The notes under the pieces: model-generated
Database searches by the model: none
What the model saw: the letters and a program-made list of their open reading frames with translations, nothing else
Told to the model about the DNA's origin: nothing
Part shown: piece by piece, positions 1 to 9,580 of the stretch
Layout: every line of letters begins with the position of its first letter
How positions within the stretch are numbered: position 1 is the stretch's first letter
Assembly (NCBI GenBank): GCA_037178625.1
Contig: CM074137.1
Coordinates: 1,922,001 to 1,986,000, forward strand
Source of the DNA: Skeletonema tropicum
Lineage: Eukaryota; Bacillariophyta; Thalassiosirophyceae; Thalassiosirales; Thalassiosiraceae
DNA length: 64,000 bases
Reading direction: 5' to 3'
Position numbers and translations under genes: made by a program

Positions 1-249
1 TCGATAGGCTTAGACAAGGACGCTCACGAGAAGGAAACCGAGGAAGACGCAGCTAAGGAGGAAATGAAGAAATTGTTCGCCGACTTGTGTTCTCATCTAG
101 ACGCATTGTCCAATTACCACTTTGCTGCCCGCCTTGTTGCCGATGAGGCCAATGTACAGAACCGTGAGGATGTACCCGCGATCGCTATGGAAGAGGTTCT
201 ACCAATGCACATGAGCAAGAGTAGAGGAGTGGCACCAGAAGAAGTATAG
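1..249 (+). CDS. MPP10-like U3 snoRNP protein, C-terminal fragment (5' partial, ends early)
   Basis: The frame is open from base 1 to the TAG at 247-249. The segment LCSHLDALSNYHF followed by VPAIAMEEV and ending in APEEV matches the conserved C-terminal block of MPP10, a U3 snoRNP component for 18S rRNA processing in the nucleolus. In the family this block is followed by a further basic tail. Here the stop comes immediately after APEEV and no good splice donor is visible, so the copy is probably truncated. It converges on the minus-strand ORF at 429-1346. Family assignment rests on remembered motif similarity only. It could be a true gene with an unusually short end or a captured fragment. 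Confidence 0.65.
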   Translation, partial: SIGLDKDAHEKETEEDAAKEEMKKLFADLCSHLDALSNYHFAARLVADEANVQNREDVPAIAMEEVLPMHMSKSRGVAPEEV

Positions 250-428
250 CTGACCGGCGAGCGATAAATCCAATTTGTAGCAGCTTTAGGATAGTTATAG
301 ATCTAAGTGTGGTAATGCTAGTATATAGAGGTCACTCACTCACTATTTTTATATTCTTTAACACCATCTACACATCTAACATTTTGACCAATCGACACCC
401 CTACTTACCCACCTAACACCACTTTCAC

Positions 429-1346
429 TTACATTCCATTCGTACGAACCGATTTCCTTGTTGATCTCCTTTGCAAAGGAACACTACTTGTCGAGGACCT
501 CGTGACGGCAGGGGTGCTCTTGTCTGTCTTCTTTGCAGCCGCCGGTTCCTTTGCAGTCACAGGCTTCTTTGCGGCAGAATGCCTGGGTGGAATCGGGGGG
601 TACTCATTGGAACATTTAAACACAACTTGTTTCTTCTTCCTCCCGGGGGTCAAAAATTCTTCCATCTTGGATTTCATTTCGTTCACCTCGTCCATCTGGG
701 ATTCCATTTCGTTCACCTTGTTTCGGGGCTGCTGGATTTCGACGGTATCTTCAGCCCGACTCTGCTGAAGTTGACGTATGTCGCCTTCTAGGCGCTTGTG
801 ACCCTCTATGCGCTCCTCACGCTCCTGGATTAATGCCGTAGTAACTCGATCAATATTGTTACTTCCAATCTTCATGGCCGTAACAAGTTGAGCAATGTCT
901 TCTTTGTTTTGAGTCGAGGCTGGAGTTGCCAAACCACCGAACACGAACAGATTGATCGGATTGAGCTGTTCGGTGCTGGAGTGGGTTTGGGACTGCATGG
1001 AAGGAGTGGCAGCCGTAGCAAATGCAACAGAAGGCGGCACACCACCAGCACTAGGAGCATGAGGTGTGGCGTGCGACCAGAACCCAGCATGAAAATGATG
1101 TGGAAAGTTGAACCCGGAAGAGAAGTCATGATTGAATCCATGCTGCTGCAGCTGCAAATCATGAGCACGATCAGTACCTTCAACGTCTTTCTGCCAATAG
1201 TCCTTGTTTCTATTCATCATTTTCTTGAATAGCCGCCTTTTATCATTTCGTTTGGATGGGCTCATTTCTTCATCAAGATCAACTTCGTTAGAGAATTTAC
1301 CAGTCTTTATGGCGAAATCTTTTGCAGAGCGATCGTACATCTTCAC
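429..1346 (-). CDS. Hypothetical coiled-coil protein, 5' end frameshifted
   Basis: This is a 305-aa frame with no recognised family. The N-terminal third is charged, the middle is rich in H, P and A, residues about 165-235 look like coiled coil (heptad-like ALIQEREERIEGHKRLEGD), and the tail is basic (K/R/S/T rich). A 27-nt imperfect tandem repeat (about 662-716) duplicates the NEM..SQMDEV segment. The likely true start lies upstream at 1451 in another frame (MPRSDLSRRMDKLVGDY). A 7-bp deletion relative to the second copy of this 5' end at 1626-1767 shifts the frame near 1363. So this is either a broken gene or one whose start is internal. It may be transposon cargo. Confidence 0.45.
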   Translation of the reverse strand: MKMYDRSAKDFAIKTGKFSNEVDLDEEMSPSKRNDKRRLFKKMMNRNKDYWQKDVEGTDRAHDLQLQQHGFNHDFSSGFNFPHHFHAGFWSHATPHAPSAGGVPPSVAFATAATPSMQSQTHSSTEQLNPINLFVFGGLATPASTQNKEDIAQLVTAMKIGSNNIDRVTTALIQEREERIEGHKRLEGDIRQLQQSRAEDTVEIQQPRNKVNEMESQMDEVNEMKSKMEEFLTPGRKKKQVVFKCSNEYPPIPPRHSAAKKPVTAKEPAAAKKTDKSTPAVTRSSTSSVPLQRRSTRKSVRTNGM

Positions 1347-1477
1347 ATACTTCTCCTCCTTCGTCGTTCAAACTCTTCGTCATTAGGATGTGCCTTGACA
1401 TAGTCACCCACTAGTTTATCCATGCGACGCGACAGGTCCGACCTTGGCATGGTGCTTTGTGTTGGTTTGTTAATCAA
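1347..1477. repeat. Duplicated segment, copy A
   Basis: About 130 bp are nearly identical to 1626-1767 in the same orientation. Copy A lacks 7 bp near 1362-1366 that copy B has. On the minus strand it encodes the probable N-terminus MPRSDLSRRMDKLVGDY of the adjacent coiled-coil ORF. Confidence 0.85.
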
Positions 1478-1625
1478 TTGCTCTTGCCAATTTATGATGA
1501 AGTGACGAGATTGAGAAGTTCGTTGAGATCATGAGAAAGATGGTACGGACAATCTATTTTGACTTGACTCGCTTTCTTGTATTTTTCAACATTCCACGAG
1601 TTCCTACGTAGAAAAGAAGATTGAG

Positions 1626-1767
1626 ATACTTCTCCTCCTTCGTTGTCAAGCCCTCAAACTCTTCGTCATTAGGATGTGCCTTGACATATGTAGTCACCCA
1701 CTAGTTTATCCATGCGACGCGACAGGTCCGACCTTGGCATGGTGCTTTGTGTTGGTTTGTTAATCAA
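1626..1767. repeat. Duplicated segment, copy B
   Basis: This is the direct-repeat partner of 1347-1477. It retains the 7 bp missing from copy A but has an extra 4 bp near 1686-1692 that stops the minus-strand frame. Each copy is therefore broken at a different place, and neither alone supplies an intact N-terminal exon. Confidence 0.85.
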
Positions 1768-2155
1768 AGCTCGGAAGGAATACCGTGATGTGAGGCAAAG
1801 ATTCTTGTCCGAAAAAAGTGTCGACTGTAGGAATTGGTTTGGCTCTGTCATTCATCTGATCAGAGTGTGCAATCATAGGATTCTTCTTCTTGCGAGAAGA
1901 AGGCAGTTCTGATAGAGATTGGCAATTTAGTCCCCGTCCGTTTTTCAGGCGAGCGAGTGTCAAAAGTGCACTCTGACTACACAAGTAGTTTGAGAAGAAG
2001 CAGATTGAGGAAAAAATACGTGCGAGGCGAATTTGCTTTTGATGCCGAAATGTAGATAATGTGAATGAGTAATAAGCAGAAATAAGTGTTTATTGTATGT
2101 ATTTGTTTTACAAGAAGTTTTATCTATCGCTCATTGCCTTTGAATTTAATTCTTA

Positions 2156-2745
2156 TCACGACCACAGCGTCTGTTCTTCTTTCTGTACTTTCTGTTCTAC
2201 GGCAAGTCTCATGAATGCTGTAATTGCAGCACATGACTGCTTTGAGCTTTCTATACTCGACAATAAGCCATCAAGCGACAGGGGTGCCCCGTAGTTGAAA
2301 CTTGTTATTATATTTGCATCATCTTGCTCTGCGTTCAGTTCCACTTGGTCCATATCATTTGATATTGATGTTACTGAGCTAGAGAAGTAGATTGTTTGGG
2401 TATTTTGGATGCATCGACTACGATGACTACCATTCTATGTCCCTCTCCAGATTACTCTTCCACCGTTGGATCTAGCCATATTGTCACGTCCGTATCATCA
2501 CTAGCACTAGCATCTATATCCATATCTTCTGCTTTTGACGACGGGGATATATTGTTGATCGCTATACATGTAGCAGCTACTGCTAAGCCTCTCATTGCGA
2601 TCCCTGCATCCATCAGAGCCATAACTGCACAATTCACAGCCGTGCCTAAGACGCTACCGTGCGTCAGCTTGCACGATTTGAATAACAACCTGAATAACAC
2701 ATCTAGGGTAGCGTTCCAACATGATGCAAGAAGACAACGCATCTC
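2156..2745 (-). pseudogene. EXOSC5/RRP46-like exosome subunit, decayed 5'-truncated copy
   Basis: Three reading frames on the minus strand give consecutive parts of an RNase PH-fold exosome subunit. The first, ERYPRCVIQVVIQIVQAD (about 2712-2663), corresponds to the YPRT..VIVQVV.DDG strand. The second, GSVLGTAVNCAVMALMDAGI then WLDPTVEE (2658-2455), is the core with the DPT motif. The third is a C-terminal helix (APLSLDGLLSSIESSKQSC, to 2156). The breaks are four extra bases at 2659-2662, an in-frame TAA at 2452-2454, and a frame change near 2390-2360. The N-terminal half of the domain is not found upstream. EXOSC5 is normally a ring subunit of the RNA exosome. This copy cannot make one unless the breaks are sequencing errors. 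Confidence 0.75.
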
Positions 2746-2757
2746 GTAAAAAATATT

Positions 2758-2996
2758 CTAACTCACGCTCTGTACTGTGGCACCACCTCCAGATGGCAGG
2801 GGCACCGAGAGAGATGTCATCGCATTCGTACTTTTTTTAGCGACATCGTCTTTCGCATCTCCGTCTTGAACCACACCAGCCGAAGACGAATTGCCTCCAC
2901 CACCCGCAGCAGCATTTGACATCATCACGAGCCCCTTGGAAAAAGCCACACTCACAATACCTCTATCATAGCGTTCTCTATTTGAAATCCTATTCT
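2758..2996 (-). other. Short open frame, unknown
   Basis: An open frame of about 80 codons just upstream of the exosome pseudogene contains RYDRGIVSVAFSKGLVMMSN followed by a Gly/Ser linker. It ends at a GTGAGT that could be a splice donor. No family is recognised and it does not match the missing N-terminus of the exosome subunit. It may be an exon of another broken gene or chance. Confidence 0.25.
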
Positions 2997-3381
2997 CATC
3001 TCATCGCAGATTGAAGCAGTCAGATAGCTGCTGCTGCTGCTATCTACAAAATAAAGCGATCAACCAAGCCGTCCACATCATCACAGCCAAGAAGCATCTC
3101 TCAGCAGTGCAGTCGAACATTCCTTAACCCACCCCTGCATCGGTACTCCTTGCTTTGTGACTCCTTTTGACTTCCGACCGTAACTGCGTCATACTAGGCC
3201 GATTCTTTTCGTTCAAAGACCAATATAAGTAACTCTCGATTTAGTTAGTTTTGAACGAGTATGCAACGTATTACTTATGACAGATTATGACGTTATTCCG
3301 ACCTACCACTATGGCGGATATGTTGACATCGCCATGTAAGTATGTGGCGAGCGAGGGGGCGGCGGGGCCGCTCGCTCCGGG

Positions 3382-3447
3382 GGTGAGTACCGGGTTTCGA
3401 AACCCGGTACTCACCGAATACCGGGTTTCGAAACCCGGCACTCACCC
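3382..3447. repeat. Perfect 34-bp palindrome plus second partial copy
   Basis: Bases 3382-3415 form a perfect inverted repeat with half-site GGTGAGTACCGGGTTTC and no spacer. It is followed after 4 bp by a second copy of the core (3420-3438) and the same ACTCACC flank. The block is GC-rich in an AT-rich setting. It lies in non-coding DNA between the exosome pseudogene and gypsy element 1. Confidence 0.9.
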
Positions 3448-3782
3448 TTTCGACAGCCAGGCTTTGACCCACTCATCCTTTATATATGTACTTAGACTTC
3501 TTATCGCCCCTACTTTCACGACGAAGATGGAACCAACGATACGAATGGCACGACATGATCCCAATGGACAAATGACTGTGAGATCGGGCGGTGATTTTGA
3601 CGTTTTGATCTCGCTAGATGCCATTTTAAAATGAAAATTGGCCAATTAACTAGGCGTTTGTTAGTGTAGCCGGTACATGAGTATGTGAAATGGTGCACTC
3701 TAATTATTGAGGTGCTATGATGACGCCCTGTCACCTCCTGTCACCATACTTTGAGTATTAGACAATATGTATTAGAATTTTC

Positions 3783-4282
3783 NNNNNNNNNNNNNNNNNN
3801 NNNNNNNNNNNNNNNNNNNNNNNNNNNNNNNNNNNNNNNNNNNNNNNNNNNNNNNNNNNNNNNNNNNNNNNNNNNNNNNNNNNNNNNNNNNNNNNNNNNN
3901 NNNNNNNNNNNNNNNNNNNNNNNNNNNNNNNNNNNNNNNNNNNNNNNNNNNNNNNNNNNNNNNNNNNNNNNNNNNNNNNNNNNNNNNNNNNNNNNNNNNN
4001 NNNNNNNNNNNNNNNNNNNNNNNNNNNNNNNNNNNNNNNNNNNNNNNNNNNNNNNNNNNNNNNNNNNNNNNNNNNNNNNNNNNNNNNNNNNNNNNNNNNN
4101 NNNNNNNNNNNNNNNNNNNNNNNNNNNNNNNNNNNNNNNNNNNNNNNNNNNNNNNNNNNNNNNNNNNNNNNNNNNNNNNNNNNNNNNNNNNNNNNNNNNN
4201 NNNNNNNNNNNNNNNNNNNNNNNNNNNNNNNNNNNNNNNNNNNNNNNNNNNNNNNNNNNNNNNNNNNNNNNNNNNNNNNNNN
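3783..4282. other. Assembly gap (500 N)
   Basis: Exactly 500 Ns, so the length is probably a placeholder. The gap removes the RNase H, integrase and 3' end of gypsy element 1. Reading frames computed across it are meaningless; 3741-3782 cannot be assigned. Confidence 1.
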
Positions 4283-6110
4283 GGCGAGTTGAAGCATCAG
4301 TAAAGATAGTGAACTCTTCACCGAAGTTCGGGTAGGCCAGGATAACATCTCGGGCGATTACCTTCTTGATCTCATCAAAAGCATCCTGATGAACCTGCTC
4401 CCACCGCCACGGCGGCTTCTTTTTGGTAGAGCGTTTAGTGGTTCCACATTCTCCAACTAGATCAGTGAGTGGAGCGAGGAGCTGTGTTCTTGACACCCAC
4501 AGGTCACGGTAATACTGAATAATACCGAGGCAACGTCGAAGATCTTTCACGTTACGAGGTGGTTTGAGAGCAAGGATAGCGGCGACTTTGGAATGTTGTG
4601 GTGCAATTCCTTGTTTGGTGAGATGATACCCAAGGTAATCAATCTCTACGGCTGCGAATTTACTTTTGGCTGCGTTGACTTGCAGACCAGCGTCGCTTAA
4701 TTTTTGTAATACCACGTCGAGTTTCTCCAGGTGGTCTTCAAAGGTTCCTTTGGATAGGCAGAGCAAATCATCAATGTAAGCCTGCACATAGTCCAACTCA
4801 GCAAAGAGTGAACTCATTTTACTTTGGAAGATGTCCGGGCTACAAGCAACTCCCATTGGAAGTCTTTTGTACCTGTAAATTCCCCAAGGAAATACAATGG
4901 CGCAAATCTTCATCGTCTCGAGATCAAGCTTCAAATGGTAATATCCCATATTGAGATCAATCGCTGAGGCAAAAGTAAAGCCTTCCATCTGTTGCAACAT
5001 ACCCGATACCTTAGGAAGCGGGAAGGGGCGTCGCACTAGCGCTTTGTTAAGCTGGCGGAAGTCGGAGAGGAAGCGGACTGTGCCGTCTGACTTAGGAATA
5101 ATAAAAGATGGACTGAGCCAGTCTGCTTGTTGCACCTGCTCCAGAACTCCTATATCAATTAAGCGTTGAAGTTCTTTCATAATTGTTGCTTTGTGTATCT
5201 GTGGGACATCAAACGGTCTACCACGGAACGGTTTCACATCTGGCTTAAGCTCAAAATGGACTTCCTCACCTTTCCATTCACCGAGAGATCCGCTAAACAT
5301 CTTCTCATGTTTCTTGAGTAAGTTGAGTAGTTGAAGTCTCTGCATTCTGGAGAGATGAGAGCAATTTTCATCGACGATCTTTTCTAGATCGGCGGCTTCA
5401 TACTTGGCATCCAAAATCTTGACGGCTCTGTCAGTCTCCTCTTTGGTTGACTGAGGCTCTAGGGCTTCATTATAGATGTTCATCAAGACGTTTTCATCTT
5501 TGAATTCGTCCTTGTTTTTCATAGGACGGGAGATGCCATCAATTTCAAGGACTTTCTCTTTGAAATGCATAGTAACTCCCCAAGCATGAAGGGTTTTAAC
5601 ACCAATAATGGCGTCGTATTGAACGCTCCTCCTGTTGTGGATGCGTCTGATGTCAGCAGTACAAGACATAATCTTACTTTGAGAATACTCCGGAAGCAAG
5701 AAAGATAGTTCTGCGACTTCACCTGTGTTGAACTGGCCATTGGACGTAGTCCACACGTTTGGATGAGCTAGAGGTATAGGGTCAAAAGCCTTTACTTCTT
5801 CATCGGGCAGAAAGATGATGTCATCATCTGCACCGGAGTCAAGTAATAAAACCAAGGGGCGTGAGTTACGGTTTCCCTTCTTGGTCAGGGACGCTGCGAC
5901 AACAACAGTCTTAAGTCCATTTCCCCTGATTACTTTTTGACGAAGCGATGCGTGCATGTCTTTTACACCGCTCCAATCGGGTATGACACCTTTAATCGGC
6001 GAATGGTCAAGGTTATACAAATCGAAATCGATAGTATTAGGTTTCCTTCGTTTAACTGAACGTTCATAAGAATCAGATTCATTATTTACTTTTAAGTTAC
6101 TATTTTCCAT
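4283..6110 (-). CDS. Gypsy element 1 Pol (protease-RT-RNase H, 3' partial)
   Basis: The order from the N-terminus is as follows. A retropepsin-like aspartic protease has LLLDSGADDDIIFL. A connection region follows. The reverse transcriptase has FRGRPFDVP, GVLEQV, FIIPKSDGTVRFLSDFRQLN, FPLPK, GYYHLKLD and the catalytic YIDDLL. A tether and the start of RNase H (FTIFTDAS) precede the gap. It lies in the same frame as the upstream gag; only a UGA and 7 further codons separate the gag end from this ATG. That suggests stop readthrough or reinitiation. RT and protease motifs appear intact, and integrase cannot be seen. It copies element RNA to DNA in cytoplasmic particles. Confidence 0.9.
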
Positions 6111-6131
6111 TCGAGTGTCGGACCCACTGAT

Positions 6132-7784
6132 TCAATAGTCATCTCGACGGCGATAGCTACGGCTGCGTCGATGGTATTCAGGACTACGAGAGCGAGACCT
6201 AGAGCGAGAACGAGAGCGCTCACGTCGGTCATGCCTGTAATGATCACGACCACCACCACCAGAACGCATGTCTCTGAGTGCGGCTGCAATTTCGCTTTTG
6301 ATGAGGTCCTTCACAGATCCTTCTTCTTTTTCGTGATCGCGTAGTTGACGGTTTTCACCATCACGCCTCTTCTTTTGACCATTGACTTCGTAGTTGCGGC
6401 ATTGAACCGTAGGATGGGTAAACCAAGCTTTGACTCCATTCTTCTGACAGTTGCCACACCCACCGTCTTTGGGATTTTCAGGCGTAGGTTTAGTACTTGG
6501 ATTGCCACCACCACCACCTCCACCGCCACCTCCACCATTCTTCTTCTGGTTTCTAGGGTTGGGGTTGGAAGCTCCGTTCTTGGTAGACTTATCCTTTTCA
6601 TTTGAAGCGCGTTGGGTCTTCTGCTGAACCAAGATGGCGTCAATGCGAGCGACCAAAGGCTCCAGCTCTGTTTCAAGTAGACGAGTTGGGGACGTCACTC
6701 GAAGAGAATCCCTAACCTCTCTGGGCATGCTGGCCAAGACAATCTTGCACAGCTCCACTTCGTTGTAGGGAACGTTGGCACGTGGAATACTAGCGTTGTC
6801 CGCGTACTGTTCATCATCTTTGTAGGTGGTAAGGAGACGTAGATATTGATTGATTGCTGTGATCATCCCTACCCACTGCTTGCATGTAAATGCACGATGG
6901 AATTTAATGTTGGATTCCAAGTAGCTTCTGGTTGCTTCCGCGAGGCCGTAACCATGTTGCTCGACTAACAATAAATTAGCGCACTTGAGAATATCCTTAA
7001 GAGTTTTCAAACGAGGCCCTGTTTCTGTTTGAGTGCAGAGCATCGCTTTACGACACATCAAGTAGTCTGATGTTTCGTCTTTGTCATCGAAGACCGTCCC
7101 TGTGTAAGACATCAGAGGGATCATTATTTTGGAAGAGTCCATGGCGTCCTTGCAAAATGCATGGTTGACTGCCCTCCACTTCGTCACTTGGTACGGCGCA
7201 CCCTGATTGAAGTAGTTGTCCATGATGACAGCGAATTTTTTATCGAAATGACCCATGAGCTTTCCAAGCATACCTCCTGCACGATCTGCATTATCGTTCA
7301 GAGAGTTCACATGATGGGTGATTTGCTTTTTATGCTGCGATAGTGTCTTTTTCAATTCGTCGATGTCCTTCTTAGCGAGAGGATCACCGGTGATACCGTT
7401 GAATTTGTTTGCGATGTCGGCTTCTAGCTCGGACGCTTTTTGCTGATTGAAGATGAGTTGAGTCATGAGCTTCTTCTCGTGGTCGTCCCAACCAAGCTCG
7501 AAGATTAGACTTTCATATTCGATGAGTTTGAGTACCATGTAGGTGTGTTGTCCAACATTATGTGGAAGGGAATAGTACGTTACCGTAGTTTTGGCATGAT
7601 TAGTTGATCCGCCATCGATAGTCCATTTCCGACCATTGGCAATCTTGGCAACTGGAAAGATGGGAAAGACGACTTTGTCTTTATCCTCGATGTATCCACG
7701 AGTTACCTGAGATTCTTTTGGCCGTTTGTCCTCGGTGAGAGTGTTGTAGGCCAAGTAAATTGATGCTAATTCATTTTGCGACAT
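6132..7784 (-). CDS. Gypsy element 1 Gag
   Basis: This 550-aa protein precedes pol in the same orientation. The capsid-like N-terminal part has no motif I can name. A poly-glycine linker (11 G) is followed by a zinc-knuckle-like CGNC...HPTVQC cluster. The C-terminus is an arginine/serine dipeptide tail (RSRSRSRSRS), likely for RNA binding. The frame ends in TGA at 6132-6134, in frame with pol. It would assemble the virus-like particle and bind element RNA. The Gly linker and zinc cluster are shared with gag of element 2 (38095-39690), so the two elements are related. Confidence 0.8.
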   Translation of the reverse strand: MSQNELASIYLAYNTLTEDKRPKESQVTRGYIEDKDKVVFPIFPVAKIANGRKWTIDGGSTNHAKTTVTYYSLPHNVGQHTYMVLKLIEYESLIFELGWDDHEKKLMTQLIFNQQKASELEADIANKFNGITGDPLAKKDIDELKKTLSQHKKQITHHVNSLNDNADRAGGMLGKLMGHFDKKFAVIMDNYFNQGAPYQVTKWRAVNHAFCKDAMDSSKIMIPLMSYTGTVFDDKDETSDYLMCRKAMLCTQTETGPRLKTLKDILKCANLLLVEQHGYGLAEATRSYLESNIKFHRAFTCKQWVGMITAINQYLRLLTTYKDDEQYADNASIPRANVPYNEVELCKIVLASMPREVRDSLRVTSPTRLLETELEPLVARIDAILVQQKTQRASNEKDKSTKNGASNPNPRNQKKNGGGGGGGGGGGNPSTKPTPENPKDGGCGNCQKNGVKAWFTHPTVQCRNYEVNGQKKRRDGENRQLRDHEKEEGSVKDLIKSEIAAALRDMRSGGGGRDHYRHDRRERSRSRSRSRSRSPEYHRRSRSYRRRDDY

Positions 7785-8540
7785 GATAATGATCAGTCCT
7801 TCTGGTATTTCACCAGGATGGAAAATTCTTCTCGTTTCGAGGTATCTGGTAGCTTTCTGCGGTGCTTGTCGACGAGAGCACTTGTTATTTTAAAATAATG
7901 ACACAGGCTAATAGATGTGTAATGACAACGACGATGAATACAGTATTAATTTACGTATTTGGAGTAGTTGTGTGCTCTTCGAAGGAGAGAGCTGCTGCTA
8001 GCGGTTGAGCTTGCTCATGGAAGATGAGTGACTCAGAGCTACAGGACAGAATCGTACTAATTCCAAGACGTAGAACCTTAGTAACGATTCACGAGGCTGA
8101 CTACTTCCACGTAGTCAGAATCCAGAGCGGCATGCGTCAGGCAGAGAGATCTCGATAAGCGATAGCTTAGCGAGCACGTATCCGTATGGTCACAGATACA
8201 TACGTACCTAAAGGTAGTATGCTACTTGACTATTACAGAGGTGAATAAATCTCTTCTGTAGGATCTCCTTGTTCGGTGAATAAGACGACATCGTTGTATC
8301 TAATTCGACGACAGGTAGGACGGGGGATGATGATGATGAGACTGCAACTAGGTTTTGAACTGTCAACAAGAGCAGCAATAACACTACGTTAGTGATAAAC
8401 AGGGGCGCGCAGAATGGTGCGATAGTAGTGGCGTGCAGCGGTGTATGTGGCGGGTTCAGCGCGGGCCCTCGGGGCCTGTAAAGTATTGTGTCGTCATCTT
8501 GCTCTGTTGGCCATTTGCCGTGTGGCTTGTCAGTAGTCTT
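7785..8540. other. Presumed 5' leader/LTR of gypsy element 1, then unassigned DNA
   Basis: No gene is supported here. The position upstream of gag predicts the primer-binding site and 5' LTR, but no tRNA-complementary site or matching LTR copy could be confirmed. A 14-bp palindrome TTATTTTAAAATAA lies near 7888. The change from retroelement to the Helitron-like block must fall somewhere between here and 8590. Confidence 0.35.
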
Positions 8541-8810
8541 TATACAACGGAATTCGGCTATAAAGTTGCTCTGCAATGACGTTGGCCTTAATTGGTATAA
8601 TTGTGCTGTGCACAATTTTACCAATTAGTCTCTTTACAATAGAATACGGCTATAAAGTTGCTCTGCAATGACGTTGTCTTTAATTGTGTTAGAATTGTGA
8701 AAATCATCTATCTGTCCATCGGCACTAGTATTTGTGTAGGGATTTGAGAGAAGATTGCAGTGCGCCTGATCAAATTATATATAATTGTGCTGTGCACACT
8801 TATACCAATT
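8541..8810. repeat. Left-edge repeats: 45-bp duplication and palindromes P1, P2
   Basis: Two direct copies (about 8541-8585 and 8632-8677) share CGGCTATAAAGTTGCTCTGC and flanks. P1 at 8590-8626 has 17-bp arms with one mismatch around a TGT loop. P2 at 8776-8810 is a weaker copy with the same GTGCTGTGCAC centre. Confidence 0.85.
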
Positions 8811-8931
8811 AGTACATTGTCCGGCAGTCATTCGTCGTCTCAACTGTTTGTTTTCGGATCAGCTGTTTAGTTGCGCTTAGTGTTCACTGTTGCTTGTGCA
8901 TCTCTTTCACTTTCAACTCATCCACTCGATT

Positions 8932-9333
8932 CTATCGTTTCAGTGCGAGTTTTTTATTCCCTCTTTTCCATGTTGGTGCCGGCATGTTATAGTTCACCTC
9001 TGTATATAGTATTGAGCCTGGTACCATAGTGTTCGTCCTGTCTGTCTCAGTTTGTCCCATCATTGCAGCATAATTGGTTCTATGTCTCCCCATATCTTTT
9101 ATGTAGTCTGTTATGATGGATTCAATTGTGTCCTTCTCTTGTTCTGTTTGTGCACCTCCCAAGATTCTATCTACTGCTAGTTTCGCTCTCTCTATGCTTC
9201 CCTCGCTCAGTTGCAGCAGTCTTGTTGCTATTCCAATTCCTCTGTCATTGTTTTGCAGCTTTAGTTGTTGCCGTAAACTTTCGACATCGTTTTTAAACGC
9301 GCTGTTTGATAGCTTAGTTGATCGTTCCATCAT
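8932..9333 (-). CDS. Hypothetical protein, 133 aa
   Basis: An ATG-started frame with no recognised family. The N-terminal 60 residues look helical and charged (VESLRQQLKLQNNDRG). An acidic/Gln segment follows, and the C-terminus is basic (RGNKKLALKR). It lies inside the palindrome-bearing block and is the leftmost gene candidate of the element. The complementary strand has no better frame. It may be small cargo or chance. Confidence 0.4.
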   Translation of the reverse strand: MMERSTKLSNSAFKNDVESLRQQLKLQNNDRGIGIATRLLQLSEGSIERAKLAVDRILGGAQTEQEKDTIESIITDYIKDMGRHRTNYAAMMGQTETDRTNTMVPGSILYTEVNYNMPAPTWKRGNKKLALKR

Positions 9334-9580
9334 ATTCAGTGAGAGTATCGTAGTGAAGAAATAACTTGCCCCAATTTGGTTCTCATCAGTGGTTTCTCAA
9401 GCGATTGTGTTTGTGGCTATTTTCTCGTAATTACATATTTCTTGTGTTCGTCGCCGAACTGATACACATGACCACAGATTCTTTTCTATTACACATAACT
9501 AAATACTCCATAACATAGACAGCTTTCAGCTGTCTCTCTCTAGACATCTCTCTTTGTTTTGTTGATGCTTCATCATTTCA

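Larger units (their letters stand above)
4283..7784 (-). mobile_element. Ty3/gypsy LTR retrotransposon 1 (3' part in gap)
   Basis: Gag (6132-7784) and pol (from 6110 into the gap) run in the order gag, protease, RT, RNase H of Ty3/gypsy elements. The 3' portion is hidden by Ns. The 5' LTR and leader should lie in about 7785-8500, but no second LTR copy is available to define its ends. Confidence 0.85.

Noticed and set aside
3741..4348. Open frames spanning the N gap
   Set aside because: They are artefacts of unknown bases.
8208..8624. 138-aa minus-strand frame
   Set aside because: It runs through palindrome P1 and one copy of the 45-bp duplication, so it is probably chance coding.
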